Counted from the stretch's first letter, positions 1 to 11,057 are shown. The stretch is DNA of 64,000 nucleotides from Durusdinium trenchii (GCA_963970005.1 CAXAMN010027506.1:62001-126000); one strand, 5' to 3'. Numbers and translations: made by a program. Notes: generated by a model from the letters alone, not told the origin.

Positions 1-171
1 ACCCCACTAACATGCCACCAAGCAACGAATGTTCATGAAGCACGCGACATGGCCGGTGATGTAAGCAAACTCCTGGAAGCAAAGACTTCTTGAACGGAAA
101 TTGAGATGAACGACCAATGAATGCGCACGAATCATGTAGTGACTAATTACATTGTAAATGGTCATTATATA

Positions 172-278
172 GGTATATCTCCCATTCCCAGTCAGAGTGG
201 ATGATGGTGGTTAGAAAAGACCGTTCTCAGGAACAGTGATCATCGTTTTACCGACTGTTACAGGTCATGGGACACACC
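172..278. repeat. MITE-like inverted-repeat element, family D, copy 1
   Basis: The ends form imperfect inverted repeats: GGTATATCTCCCATTCCC on the left and GGTCATGGGACACACC on the right. The inner sequence GAGTGGATGATGGTGGTTAG closely matches GTGGATGATGAAGGTTAG inside the element at 62.3 kb, so the two are diverged copies of one family. No open frame is present. It is probably a non-autonomous DNA element; target-site duplications are not clear. Confidence 0.5.
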
Positions 279-541
279 AGCACAGCACCCCTATTTATAT
301 ATGCTACTGTCTGTATATAAAATATAGTCACATCATCACTTCTTCCAAAGTGTGACAAGGTGACGACCCCTGCTCGCGTAGGTAGAATGTCAGTCCTCTT
401 TTGAGGTCCAAACTGCATTGTTCACCCGGCTGAAATCGTAGCCTCCATATGATGGGAAAATTGAAGCTGGTGCAATGATATCATGACTCTTTGCACCTGC
501 CATTCCAAGTGGGATGAGTCTGCAAAGTGCTTGAGTGCTAC

Positions 542-585
542 AGGTAAAACATTGCAAAACCACCTTCAATGCAAGCGACGCTGCA
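542..585 (-). CDS. Candidate TSP1 core exon (C-S-V-A-C)
   Basis: Reading minus from a possible acceptor (GTCAACAG) gives CSVACIEGGFAMFYL and then a TAG. The C-S-x-x-C spacing followed by a glycine-rich turn fits the middle third of a TSP1 repeat. The tryptophan-bearing first third is not obvious upstream, although WNWSRS occurs about 70 bases away in another frame. The case rests on five residues, so this is only a candidate, placed where the exon series would be expected to continue. Confidence 0.35.
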
Positions 586-1075
586 CTGTTGACTTCTTCT
601 GGCTTCTTTGCTTCGCTCACACTTCTCGACCAGTTCCATCCAAGTGGCTTTGCTTCGCTCATTCCGTCCCATCTGATGCTTTCCCCGGCCGGACGAAAAA
701 AAAACAAAAAAACGAACCACCGGCGCCGCCCCAGACGACCGGCGGACGGAGCTTCTTTAAAGCGCGCCAAGGCACCCATGAACCGCGACGCTTTGGTGGC
801 GCTTCGGGGCAGCTCTCGATCCTGGCCAGGGGGCAAAGAAGGAAAAAAACAAATGAAAATATGACTAGTTTAAACAGATATACTATACTATATATATTAT
901 ATGATATGTATTGATATGTATGTATTATATCTTTGCGTATTTTTAGTTAAGCATCTGAAGAAACATAAAGGTCTACATGTTAAAAGAAAGAAAGCAAAAC
1001 TGAATCCAGACTGACGGATTCAGATCACTCCAGATCACTTCGTATCAGGGCAATTTAGTAAGAGGGCCCATATAT

Positions 1076-1110
1076 ATAGAGAGAGAGAGACAAAGAGAGA
1101 GAGAGAGAGC
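1076..1110. repeat. (GA)n microsatellite
   Basis: An almost pure GA tract is broken by a single CAAA. It has no coding meaning; the long minus-strand frames that cross it read Ser-Leu repeats. Confidence 0.9.
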
Positions 1111-2835
1111 CCACATCCTCGGTGGATCGACGGTGGATCGGAGAGCCCACTCCCGACCGCGAACTCCGGTCGTAGCGGCGGGCGCGGAAGAGGCGCTGAG
1201 GACGACCGCGGTCGGCGCCCGACGTGGGACTCCTCCAAGGTGGGGCACAGGTCCGGGGCGCTGGGATCGTAGAAGAAGCTGGGAGGCATTCGCCACCTGA
1301 GCGTCTACTACGGCGTATGCCGGTGTGTTTCACACCCCGCGTGGGGTGATTTTCACACCCCGCTCGGGGGGGAACACCTGTTTGGATTTCGGACGATTTC
1401 GGTGTGTAGGCTACCAGGTCGTTGAAAAGGCGGATCGGGCAGATCTGTACTCTGACCGCTGATCTTGAGGTGCTCAGACCAGGAACAGGGCTAAGGCTGA
1501 AGCTTGGCTTCTTCTGCGTCCAGCTTCTCCTGGGTGTCATCTCCAGGAATGGATTCACAGATCCTTAGCACGGCTCGACAGCTGTTCCATGCGGTTCCAC
1601 CCACCGGTCGTTGCTACGTGATCATGAGGGCTACAACCAAGCTATGCAAACGAGCAAACGATTTGAGCGTCTTGAACCTACAAGGAAAAACAGGCTGAAA
1701 CCAGGAACTGACATGGTTTCCTACGATCAGGTGGTTTCCATGGAAACGTTCCCGGGAGTGTAAATCTTTATCAGGCGCTTTCCTGCTGGCCATTTCCTGC
1801 GACCGCGCGGAGCGCCCCTGCCAGGGCACGAGGAGCTGCGCTTCCGTCGGATGCCCTCGATGATCTCTTTGGAGGCTTGCCTGCCCCGGCAATGCGAGGG
1901 GTCCGTCACCTTTGTGTGGAGCCCCACAATGACAATAACAGTGTCTAGTCCCCACAACATTGAGCACTACGACTACTATGGTGGTAGCTCTGCACCTCAG
2001 TCGCCAGTAGTTGAGTTTCGCCTCAAAAAAACTGTGGCAGAAGCTGTGAGGGGCTCCTGTGCCGATGTGGGAGTTCCCAGATTTCTCAAGTTTACCTTGC
2101 GAGCAAAGGCTGCCGCTTCAGGCCATTATTGATATGATGGGTGGCATCCAGGTTCTTCTGCCAGTTATATACATACATACCCAAGTCAGCACTGCCGAAT
2201 ACAGGCCATGCCGCTTCCGGAGACCAGTCGCCGCCGCTACCGGAGACTGTAACTAAGGTAAATCAAGGCCGCTCAGAGCCGCTCAGAGCTCTTTCATGTC
2301 TCCCTTCCCACCTCGTGATCGGAGGACCTCTCCTCACCACCTGGCTTCCGGGAAAGGTATTTGGAAGTGATCATCTGCTGAGTCATCTGAGAGGATATAT
2401 ATATATATATTTGTACAGCATATAATATACTATATAACATTATATATATATGTATATATAGAAGTCCAATGAAGTCCAAAGACTATTTTTGGCACCAACC
2501 AAGTAAAGGAAATTCCTTTTCGGATCACCTGAAAACCGTTTTAAGCATGGTCTTGGACTCCCAGGGTATATACATAATTAACATTAATTGACTATACATT
2601 GTTACATTGTACTATAAACAAATATAAACAATATAGTTTCTCAGAGCAACTGTATCAAACGCCCATCGCGAATCAAGACGAAGGAAGGGACCTGGATGAC
2701 CTGGATTCTGGGAAGTTCGGCACACCTAAGATAACCTAAGCATACCATGCAAAATACCGACGAACGTCCATGGCATGTGATGGGTTCATGAGACCGTCCC
2801 AATCTCGGGGTAGAAACCTGAGAAAAGAACTTCAC

Positions 2836-2918
2836 TCCGCGACCCGATCTTGGTGTCCCTCTTGACGCTGCCCGTTTCCTGAGACGAGGCCCGGCCTTCT
2901 CTACCGGGCTATCATCGC
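2836..2918 (-). CDS. Candidate degenerate TSP1 core exon
   Basis: An acceptor (CGGTCAG) and a donor (GTGAAG) bound an 83-base frame reading DDSPVEKAGPRLRKRAASR. The tail G-P-R-L-R-K-R has the arginine spacing of the middle TSP1 strand, but both expected cysteines are D and E. It may be a decayed module or a diverged one; no partner exon is clear nearby. Confidence 0.35.
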
Positions 2919-3340
2919 CTGACCGGCACAGCCACAAGAGGTCTACAGGTGAGTGGGAGACTGTCCAAAGAGAATGCTTGCTTGTGGTAATGGACCTACT
3001 GAACAGGTTCCGATCAATCACCCTGCTTCACACACCAATGGTGGTCTCTTCGTTCTCACACCTTGCTGGTGGTCTCCTGTCTCCATTTCGATGCCCAGAA
3101 TCGAGCCAAGGCGTCCACAGCTGGATCGTTTAACTGCCAGCTTTGCACCCAAAGTGTCCTGGTCCTCCAAGTCCCTTGAAAGCCTTCCATTCAAATTATG
3201 CGGAAAGCAACACCGTTCGGCGGATATTCCCGGCCTTCTGTTTCGGTGGCGTCGCTGGGACCCTGGCGGTCAAAAGCCGGTGGCGGAAGGAATGGTTCGA
3301 TGTCAGCACCGGGAATACGACATGGAACAAGAAGCTACTA

Positions 3341-3612
3341 GGGGCTCCTGGCATCCCTACAGCAAGGACGCTACTAGGGGNNNNNNNNNNCATCCCTACA
3401 GCAAGGACGCTACTAGGGGCTCCTGGCATCCCTACTAAGAGCAAGGACGCTACTAGGGGCTCCTGGCATCCCTACTAGGAGCAAGGACGCTACTAGGGGC
3501 TTCTGCCATCCCTACTAGGAGCAAGGACGCTACTAGGGGCTCCTGGCATCCCTGCCAGAAGCAAGGACGCTACTAGGGGCTCCTGGTATCGCTACTAGGA
3601 GCAAGGACGCCA
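3341..3612. repeat. GC-rich minisatellite, 36-42 bp unit
   Basis: At least six tandem copies of a unit built from GCAAGGACGCTACTAGGGG followed by CTCCTGGCATCCCTAC are present. Later copies carry an extra GGAGC spacer. The array contains an assembly gap, so its true length is unknown. All frames through it are open only because the repeat lacks stops, and the resulting peptides are not taken as genes. Confidence 0.9.
3381..3390. other. Assembly gap (10 N)
   Basis: Ten N bases interrupt the minisatellite. A fixed-size gap inside a repeat suggests a collapsed or unresolved array. Confidence 0.99.
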
Positions 3613-3762
3613 CTAGATTCAAGGGTCGTATGGGAAGGGCTCGGGCTCAGAAGAAGACTGCCGCTTGTTCATCTATGTTGAGCTTCCTGGTGCCAGTGCT
3701 TGGTCCGAAGAGGCTATCAACAATGCTAGTTAGATGGCTGAGTAGCCTCAGTACAGCCTCCG

Positions 3763-4077
3763 TCAATCCGGGCAGATCCAGCCGGAGGCCTCTGTCACAG
3801 CTGAAGGCAGCACTGCATCTGCTGGCGCAGCATCAGCAGGAGCTGCTGCTGTCGCCGCTGCTGCATCAGCTGCTGTCGCTGGTTCATCAGCTGCCGTTGC
3901 TGGTGCATCAGCTGCTTCTGCTTCAGTCTCAACTGGGGCCAGTGTGGCATCAGCTGCTTCAGTTTCTGCCTCAGCAGCTGGCGGAGCGTCTGATGCTACC
4001 CCTGCAGGAGTTTCAGCTGCAGTAGCTTCTGTTTCTGCTGGCGCTGATACTTCTGGAGTTTCAGCTGGCTCTGCCAT
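3763..4077 (-). CDS. Ala/Glu/Pro/Thr-rich low-complexity reading frame, 104 aa
   Basis: The frame starts MAEPAETPEVSAPAETEATA and consists almost entirely of A, E, P, T, D and V until it ends in GWICPD and a TGA. It has no recognised domain. The DNA is a degenerate GCTGCATCAGCTGCTG-type repeat, and the opposite strand is equally open as an Ala/Ser/Gly/Val-rich frame ending at about 4083, so the coding strand is uncertain. I prefer minus because it has a start codon and agrees with the neighbours. It could be a linker or mucin-like exon, or merely an expanded repeat. Confidence 0.35.
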   Translation of the reverse strand: MAEPAETPEVSAPAETEATAAETPAGVASDAPPAAEAETEAADATLAPVETEAEAADAPATAADEPATAADAAAATAAAPADAAPADAVLPSAVTEASGWICPD

Positions 4078-4164
4078 GTCCTGACAATTCCAATCAACAC
4101 TTCAAACATCTTCAAACCCAACCATTCCAATCCCAAAAAAGACAATCAATGTTGCTTTGTCACT

Positions 4165-4290
4165 AGTAACTAGTATGCTTTCAGTGCACGGGTCATCAAA
4201 ATGTCTTGGTCTTATTGGTCTTAGACAATGTTCCTGCGATTGTCGATTTCCTGCATTGGCGCAAACTCCAAGAACCAGAGAGGACTTATC
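4165..4290 (-). CDS. Candidate TSP1 C-terminal-third exon
   Basis: The minus frame reads GVCANAGNRQSQEHC followed by LRPIRPRHFDDPCTE. The spacing of the last cysteine and the basic strand before it resemble the third strand of a TSP1 repeat, usually (G)xPCxG..E. It lies downstream of the W..W and C-A-S-P-C pieces at 4.87-4.72 kb and could complete that domain. The boundaries are not fixed. Confidence 0.4.
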
Positions 4291-4722
4291 GAGCAATGAA
4301 CAAAATGAGTGGTCTGGTGAAAACTTGCCAGTAATGAACATGCCCAGCGGTGAAGTCGAATCACCGCGTCGCCGCGTCGCCAGCGGCGAAAGTCTTTTTG
4401 AAGTCAAGGTATCAGCGGCGAAAGTCGCACCCCTGATTCAGGGTGACAGATGACGTTGTATTCCGGCATGCGTCAGCATGCCAACTCGCCTGGTTTCAAG
4501 TCGGAGCGTTGAAAATACCGTGACTGACCTCTTGCCAATCGATTCACGAGATGCGTGATTGAAAAGCGTCCAAACATCTCCAGACTGTATACCTGCCAGG
4601 CTGCCTGGAGGCGAACTTAATTCAGTGCATTAAAGAAAACCGGCGAACCAATGGGCCCAGGCGGTCTTACCTGCCACCGCCGTTTGCGCCCAACGCCTTT
4701 CTTTGCTTTGAAGTTCTCAGAC

Positions 4723-4789
4723 CTCAGATTCTTCTTGATGCACTCCAAAAGCACCAGCTACGCCAAGGGTGACCACATGGGCTCGCGCA
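4723..4789 (-). CDS. TSP1 core exon (C-A-S-P-C-G)
   Basis: After an AG (CAGCCAG) the minus frame reads CASPCGHPWRSWCFW, with the C-x-x-x-C-G of the TSP1 core. It is in phase 0 with the W..W piece ending at 4831, and together they give W-K-L-W-P-F then C-A-S-P-C-G, a canonical order and spacing. The frame meets a TGA just before 4723, so the real donor may be at about 4762 (GTAGCT). The implied intron is only 41 bases, which is a reason for caution. Confidence 0.5.
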
Positions 4790-4830
4790 CTGGCTGCGAG
4801 CTGAGGGGTCATTTCAATCTTCCAGGCTGC

Positions 4831-4871
4831 GAATGGCCAAAGCTTCCACTGGCCGTCAATATCTGCACCTC
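4831..4871 (-). CDS. TSP1 first-third exon (W..W)
   Basis: An acceptor (TTAAAACAG before G) opens a 41-base frame reading GADIDGQWKLWPF, which is the D/C-x-x-W-x-x-W start of a TSP1 repeat. A GC-type donor (GCAGCC) follows. The usual cysteine before the first tryptophan is an isoleucine here. Its partner is the C-A-S-P-C piece beginning at 4789. Confidence 0.55.
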
Positions 4872-4949
4872 CTGTTTTAATAGGTGGCAGGTGGCCAATA
4901 CCATCCAACATACTCACTTTTTTGCATGGGCTACTGGTACTGTAAATGT

Positions 4950-5327
4950 GTGTGTGTGTGTGTCCAGCCCTGTTCCGAAGGGTTCTCGCGTTTCCAGCAG
5001 GGGATGGAGACACCTGTATTGCTTCTCCATCAACGAAGCTGGCAATACATGGTGAGGATATCAGTTCCGGACGCGGAACTGACGTACCTGCTCGTTCTCT
5101 CACAAGCTGTTACCCTACTCTTCCACGGTTTGTTTCATGGTCCTTCATGCTTCCACCCCCAAACCTTGGTTTTGCAGCTGAGTCACGCCACTCGTTCACC
5201 ACCGCTGAGTTCTGCAGTCACGCACAAACAGCTTGTTCAACCTTTCAAGTGAACTGACTCTCTCACCGTGCCGTTCTATCACCTTTTCCTGGAAATTGAG
5301 TTAACTGAAAACCAATGTCGAAGTGTG
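4950..5327. repeat. 378-bp direct duplication, copy 1
   Basis: From the (GT)n tract through CCAATGTCGAAGTGTG this segment is nearly identical to 6028-6405, at a constant offset of 1078. Only a few small indels and substitutions separate them, so the duplication is recent. Minus-strand frames in it (for example reading ELISSPCIASFVDGEAIQ) might be an exon, but I do not recognise it. Confidence 0.9.
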
Positions 5328-6027
5328 AGCCGCTCAGCCGTCCCACATGGGTGCTGGGTGTGATCCTCCGCAAGGAGGCGCCGTTTGCATGCCGGAAATC
5401 GTGTTACTGACTCATCGTTCTTTCATTAACTTTTCCTCAACTTCTCCACCCTGAATTCACTGCTTATACAGCCGTCGGGCTAAAAAACGAATTTGATAGC
5501 CGCCGGGCTTAAAAACGGCTTTTTTCCCCCTTGAGGCAGGTCTCCCAACCCCCCCCCCCACTGTGTTCTACTCCCTACCTAATTAGGGTAACATAGGGAA
5601 ATGGTACTCGACACACGTGTGTGTCGGTGCCTTTCCCTCTGTTGTCCCTTTTCTAGTCTACTCTACCCGGGCGGTGTAAGACAAAAGTCCCGCTCCCTAA
5701 CTAGTGCACCGAATTCACTTCGTCTAAGTATTCAGTAATTCTAGAGTGCTAGGTATTCAAACACACACATGGACATACACCCCCTCCCTGCCTCCTTTTC
5801 CTTCTTACGCTTTTCGTCGTTTGTTGGGCTTTTTCTCAGGCTTTTTAGGTGGCTCTTGAGGCTCGTTTCCCTACCCCAGTCAAGGGCTAAGTATTCGTTT
5901 TTCATTTCTCTACACCTATCTTTCTCTCTTGCCCTCTTAGCGCTGCTCTTTCTGTCTTTCTTTCTTTCGTTTCTTAGGCTTTTTAGGTATCTATTCAGGT
6001 TTCTCACGCGAGCGCCGCCAAGCGGCA
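5328..6027. mobile_element. 700-bp foreign-looking segment between the two duplicate copies
   Basis: This segment interrupts the duplicated sequence and resembles nothing else in the window. It contains the palindrome GACACACGTGTGTGTC, a poly-C run, an AGGCTTTTTAGGT motif present twice (about 5836 and 5974), and a pyrimidine-rich 3' half. One long plus frame from 5769 is Leu/Phe/Ser-rich because of that base bias and runs into copy 2; I do not call it a gene. It may be an inserted non-coding element whose insertion accompanied the duplication. Confidence 0.45.
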
Positions 6028-6405
6028 CCGTGTGTGTGTGTCCAGCCCTGTTCCGAAGGGTTCTCGCGTTTCCAGCAGGGGATGGAGACACCTGTATTGC
6101 TTCTCCATCAACGAAGCTGGCAATACATGGTGAGGATATCAGTTCCGGACGCGGAACTGACGTACCTGCTCGTTCTCTCACAAGCTGTTACCCTACTCTT
6201 CCACGGTTTGTTTCATGGTCCTTCATGCTTCCACCCCCAAACCTTGGTTTTGCAGCTGAGTCACCCACTCGTTCACCACCGCTGAGTTCTGCAGTCACGC
6301 ACAAACAGCTTGTTCAACCTTTCAAGTGAACTGAATCTCTCACCGTGCCGTTCTATCACCATTTTCCTGGAAATTGAGTTAACTGAAAACCAATGTCGAA
6401 GTGTG
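6028..6405. repeat. 378-bp direct duplication, copy 2
   Basis: This is the near-identical partner of 4950-5327. It loses two bases near 6263 (CACCCACT against CACGCCACT) and changes a few others. Beyond GAAGTGTG the sequences diverge at once, which marks the duplication edge next to the glycosyltransferase-like exon. Confidence 0.9.
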
Positions 6406-6439
6406 TCAGACTTTGTCAATTATGTATATATATATAGTG

Positions 6440-6656
6440 TCAGCTTTGAATGTGGCAACACAGCACATGCCGCACAAGTCCTTTGCGGTCAACGAAAGTC
6501 GCCAGGTGATCGGTGTCTATGGGAATCACCGACTCCACGTTGATGTCTGCAAAATAACCTCCCTGGTCCCACAGAACCAGGTATCCAAAAACACTCGCCT
6601 TTTCCGCATGTGCAAGCCGATCCCAAATGGGCCAAATCTGGTTCTGAGACGTCGTC
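6440..6656 (-). CDS. OCH1/DXD-type glycosyltransferase-like exon (catalytic region)
   Basis: After an acceptor (TTCTGCAG before G) the minus frame reads IWPIWDRLAHAEKAS, then VFGYLVLWDQGGYFADINVE and SVIPID. This matches the most conserved block of the Gly_transf_sug/OCH1 family, in which R/K-A-..-RY.+L...GG.YADID.E.+.P+D carries the metal-binding DXD motif. Here DXD is D-I-N, a conservative but notable change. Family members are Golgi type II membrane enzymes that transfer hexoses, often mannose. The exon end is unclear: a donor (GTGATT) at 6530 would cut before the conserved PID, so I extend to the stop at 6440. Confidence 0.65.
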
Positions 6657-6888
6657 CTGCAGAATGTTTCCATCTCTGTGTCATTCCTTGGTGCCAGTCT
6701 GATCAATGGTTGTACACCCACTGTCGAAGCAGAAAATGGACATGAAACAAAAATCAACAGCCAAAGGTGTTATTATGTTGTATTAAAACTTCATATGAAA
6801 ATAATTGAACATATGCATCAGTATTCAATACACTTCAATACTGCGGATGTACTGTTTGCTCAGCCGAAGATCCAAAATTGAAACTCAC

Positions 6889-7087
6889 AGGTGGGGTTCT
6901 TGAGCTTCAATGTGTTCTGCTGCTGACCATTTTGCGCCTTCCACAATTGGTGGACCAGGCATGGAATTCGCTTGGGGCCCACATGCCCGAGCCCTTCACT
7001 AGCTGCTTGCAGCAAGGCGTTGTATTCCGCAGCTGCGAGAGCGAGGTGAAGCATGAGCAAACCAAGCATCTTACAAACATTCACCAT
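6889..7087 (-). CDS. OCH1-like glycosyltransferase exon with signal-like start
   Basis: From an ATG at 7087 the frame begins MVNVCKMLGLLMLHLALAAA, a plausible signal or membrane anchor. It later reads KRIPCLVHQLWKAQ, matching the IPKIIHQ-W-K opening motif of the OCH1/DXD glycosyltransferases. A good donor (GTGAGT) follows at 6888, and the catalytic-region exon lies 230 bases downstream in the right order. The first part may instead be intron, because an AG at 7033 (CTCTCGCAG) is a credible acceptor. The family call rests on two motifs in two exons. Confidence 0.6.
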
Positions 7088-7465
7088 CAGCCAAAAAGAT
7101 TTTGGCAATGAGGTGCAATGTGTAATGTGCAGGTGAGCCTTCTACAGTACCGATCACAACCTGAGCCTTCGGAGAGAGTTTCTGCTCACTTCGATCATCA
7201 ATCTGTCAACCGCACAAAAATCGATCTCCAACGACAGAAACGGACAGTCGCACGCCTATCCCGGATAACCCTATGTCCTTGAGCACCAAGGAGTTCTCAG
7301 GTGCTCTCGTCCATGGAGCTGGACCGCCGATTGATTCTTTTTCTGGTGGGTTAATTTTATGATGTCATTAGCCTTTTTCGAGTGAAAAGTTCACTGTTCA
7401 ATGATCAGGATTGAATACGAGTGCTAGAATGAGAAACGCCCTCAACTTCAAGCCAAATATGTCGG

Positions 7466-7530
7466 GCACGGCTCGCCGACTCACCGACTCAGCTCGCGCA
7501 GATCGCCGACTCACCGACTCAGCTCGCTGA
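7466..7530. repeat. Short tandem duplication (CGCCGACTCACCGACTCAGCTCGC)
   Basis: Two adjacent near-perfect copies of a 24-30 base GC-rich unit are present. The surrounding minus frame (7400-7640) is very Arg/Ser/Gly-rich and open, but I see no convincing domain in it. Confidence 0.7.
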
Positions 7531-8824
7531 TCATCGACGGGACTCCCGTCTTCCGATCCGCTCCGACCCGCTCCGCTCGCCCCTTTTTCCGTGGTCCGGT
7601 CTGGTCCGGCGACCCGACCCGTGAAACGGTGCGCTGAGTTACTATGCAGCCCATACGTGTGACGAGCGCCAAAACCATCGGAGTCTGAGAACTGGGCCAT
7701 CAGCGATAAGGAACTGGGCCAGCTCGAGGATTGATTCGAAAAAGACATGAGATCTTTCTGTATAGATGATGAAGAAACTGCACATGTTCAAGCGAAGTTA
7801 GTTTATCTCTGTGTATCTCTCCTCCAAGCATTCTCTGCCTTTCCGGCTGATGCTGAGTTGCTCAGTTTCTGGCCATTCGCCGGCCGATGACCACCGTTTC
7901 CCAAATCCCTCCCATCCCCAACGCGCAAACGCTAAACTCGAACGATCGCTGCTTCTTTGGCGCGGTCGTTGCGGTCGCTCAAAGCTGGTGCTGGAGAAGA
8001 ATGCCTGCCAACTCTCCGACTGGGAGGGTCTTTGAATGTTTGTCACGTTGGTTTGTCCATCTTTCTGAGAGTGGGTCTACACGGGACTTGCCAGCCGCAA
8101 CTTAGTCAAGTGGCGTGAAGTCCGGCAAGTCCCATGTTACACCAAACCCATGGCAACTACACTTACACCTTACAACCAAATTCTTCAAATTGCTGAATTA
8201 AGGAACCGATCAAAAAACACACAATTTCTTCAGATCACCCACAGGATCACACAGGGAAATTAACTCGATCAGCTAAAACTGGAACTGGCTGTTGTTACGT
8301 TACGGGTGAACGCAAAGAGAGCAAGCCTGCTGGTGAACGCCGGGTCCTCAGGGTCCTATGACCCCCAATGGATCCGGTCGTCGGGTGTTTGGAGCCGCCC
8401 CACCTGAAGAATCATCGTCATCCGGCATGACCCGTACCTCGCGGGACGCAAATGGACCTCCTCTGGGACGTGGCATCTGGGACGTCATTGGATGAAGTAG
8501 GATGAAGTAGGGGATCATGACTACCAGGTGGAGTCTCTACAAGTCCCTATATATGAGTCACTGGAAAATGTGTCGGAGCAAACCACTTCGGCAGTTGCTG
8601 CTGATGAAGACTGGTTTTTGATCGCAGATCAGTTCCCACAAAACCGTGTGCTTCCAGCTCAGCTATATCAATCGAGCAGTTCTCACGGAGGTTCAACACC
8701 AGTTCGAGAACGCAAGAAGCAACAAAAACCAGCTGCTGCTCACAGCGACTTCCAAAGCTCCGCGTCAGGCGTCGGATCCATCGGTCCCGACAGTCCCCCA
8801 GGCAGTCCCCCGACGGCCGCTCAC

Positions 8825-8868
8825 CCCAGCGTTCGGGTTTTCGGGATCCACGACCTCCTCCAGGTCAC
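8825..8868 (-). CDS. Candidate TSP1 first-third exon (W-R-R-S-W)
   Basis: An acceptor (CCGCGCCCAG before G) and a donor (GTGAGC) frame 44 bases reading VTWRRSWIPKTRTLG. The W-x-x-x-W spacing is one residue longer than usual. An overlapping minus frame further downstream reads DCLGDCRDRWIRRL, which also looks TSP1-like, so two frames compete here. Confidence 0.35.
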
Positions 8869-10355
8869 CTGGGCGCGGTGTTTTTGGCACGTGGACCGGT
8901 CTGACAGCATGACACACGACGAAGATGTGTATATGGATAGCCACACCAACACCACAATGCCAACGTCTCAAGGCTTGTGAAAGATAAACACATAAACGGA
9001 TTCCCCAGCCTCTGACGTTTGTACAAGAGCTCTGAAACTGGGTCAGTCATCGTCCAAGCACGACCGCTTCGCAACAATACCTGTTTCATAAATGAGACTT
9101 CGATCTGTCCTGAGTGGCTTTCAAATCTTGGGAGTGGGATAGTTGACTGTCCTCTTCTCACCAGTACAGTAAACCTTTGTCTGGATTACAAATAATGTCG
9201 CACCTCGTACCACCACCTTGGACATGAATAACATGCTGATCACATGTGCGCTGTCTTCGAATGCTCCAGGAGGCTCGAAACAAGGAGGCTCAAATCCTTC
9301 AAACACATGGTACAGATTCGGCCAGTAACTCTTTTCAGTGGTTGAGACCCGAGTGAGTAAGAAGCCATGCCAACCAACCAACCAACCAACCAAACGCCCA
9401 CAGTGCCCCACGAAACCCTGCCACATCAAGGAAAGACCCAGGAAAAGCAATTTTTGTGCATTGCCATGTACAGCTGGTGTCGTCAGGGTCACCATCTGTG
9501 CAAAAAAAAAAACCTATTCTTTGGTGGTGGTGATCAAGTTTGCACCGGTCACAGGCGTCAGCCTTAGACTAGCGGAAAGAGGAAAAAAAGAGGGTGGTGA
9601 TCATCTGGACCAGGTCAAGAAGGGTCCTTCATTTCGATCAATTTCGATCCATTTCGCCTGGCGTTCTGGAAACTTGGATGAACTGTCCTAAGAAGGAAAC
9701 CGCTGAACCAAAAAAGAGAATTGGGCTACCCCACCTCGTGCTTTTCGTGGCTTTGGGCTGCTGCTTCGATTCCGCGGAGATGGGCTGGGGCTTCGAGGGC
9801 CGCCTGAAGGGCTCAGACGTCCGAAACGCCGCGCGTTTTTGGCCGCTCGGTCGAACAACGTCACTTCTCAAACGACGTGGAGCCAATCATCTTCCAACCG
9901 ACCTGCCTTTGGGGCTGCGGAGTGGGGCAGAACATGCTGTGGAGTGGGGCGCGTCATAAGCTCGCTACTGAGACGTGCAAGTGTTCATGTCTCACCGTTG
10001 CACGGCCAGACGGCATGTTGGTCAAGGCGACACCACTCCGATGCGCATGCGAACCCGACCAGGTGAACCGCCTGTTCATGGCCTACGTTGCAGCATGCTC
10101 GGCGCCTCCTCCGCGCGACTGCGGGCTGCATGCATTTGAATAGCCCTGCGTGGCCGGGAAAGGAGGAGTTCAACAAGTTTGAGTGTGGGACCCTAGATGA
10201 CACAGACAAACACAGACCCCTGAGCGTCTGCTGTTGCTCTTCGGTCCCTTCCGGTCCCGACTCCACCGGTTGGGGCGCCGCACGAAGAAAGGCGCAAAGA
10301 CCGGGCTCACCCTGAGCTCAAGCGAAATGGGACTGAAGTATACTAGAGTGCTCAC

Positions 10356-10401
10356 ATGGGTCATGTGCGCGCATTGATGGGAACATGTCCACATCACATC
10401 G
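10356..10401 (-). CDS. Candidate TSP1 exon (W-T-C-S-H-Q-C)
   Basis: A 46-base frame ending at a consensus donor (GTGAGC) reads VMWTCSHQCAHMTH. The W-x-C-S-x-x-C order matches the heart of a TSP1 repeat, although only one residue separates tryptophan and cysteine where two are usual. No partner pieces were identified with confidence. Confidence 0.45.
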
Positions 10402-11057
10402 CTTGCTTCACTAATATGTTTCGCTGAGAGATGTTCATGGCATTGAGCCTAAAATAAGACCCAACCTAATAGAAAGCCACAGAGATTCGATTGTTACGTA
10501 TGTTGAAGCCTGTCATATTCCTGTAGCTGGTACAGCAGATCTGAAGGTTGGCATAATAAGGATATTTTTCAGAGGGCACAGCTGCATCAGCTCTTGATGA
10601 AAACTCCTCTGCTTCATCAGTCAGTATGGATGTGTAATTTCACAGTTCGACCTCCTTGAAGAAGGAACAAAGACCGCCCCACTGGTTGGGTAGCATGTCC
10701 CCTATGCAAAAATTTAAAAGTTGACACACACTGACCAGCACAACCCCAGGAGATCCTTTCACGCAGGAGACCCGACCAGCGCAACGGGCTGGAATCTGGA
10801 TCTGCACCGATGGCACCTGGCACTTTTCACATCGGACGCTTTTTGATGCAACGAAAATCGAGTCTGGCCAAAGGTTTGGGAGTTGGTTGACACTCCAAGA
10901 CATCGCAGTCTACTCCAGTCAGACTTGCTCATGCCTTTCATTGTTTGTCTTCAAGCATTTCAACATACTGACATACCTCAAGTAAAGGTTCACAGAAGCA
11001 CTGCCGCAAATAGAGTGCAACATCCGCCCTGGAGCTGTGCCTCTGCTCGACCTCACC

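Noticed and set aside
5769-6329. 186-codon plus-strand frame, Leu/Phe/Ser-rich
   Set aside because: Its composition follows the pyrimidine-rich insert and it crosses the duplication border; no domain is recognised.
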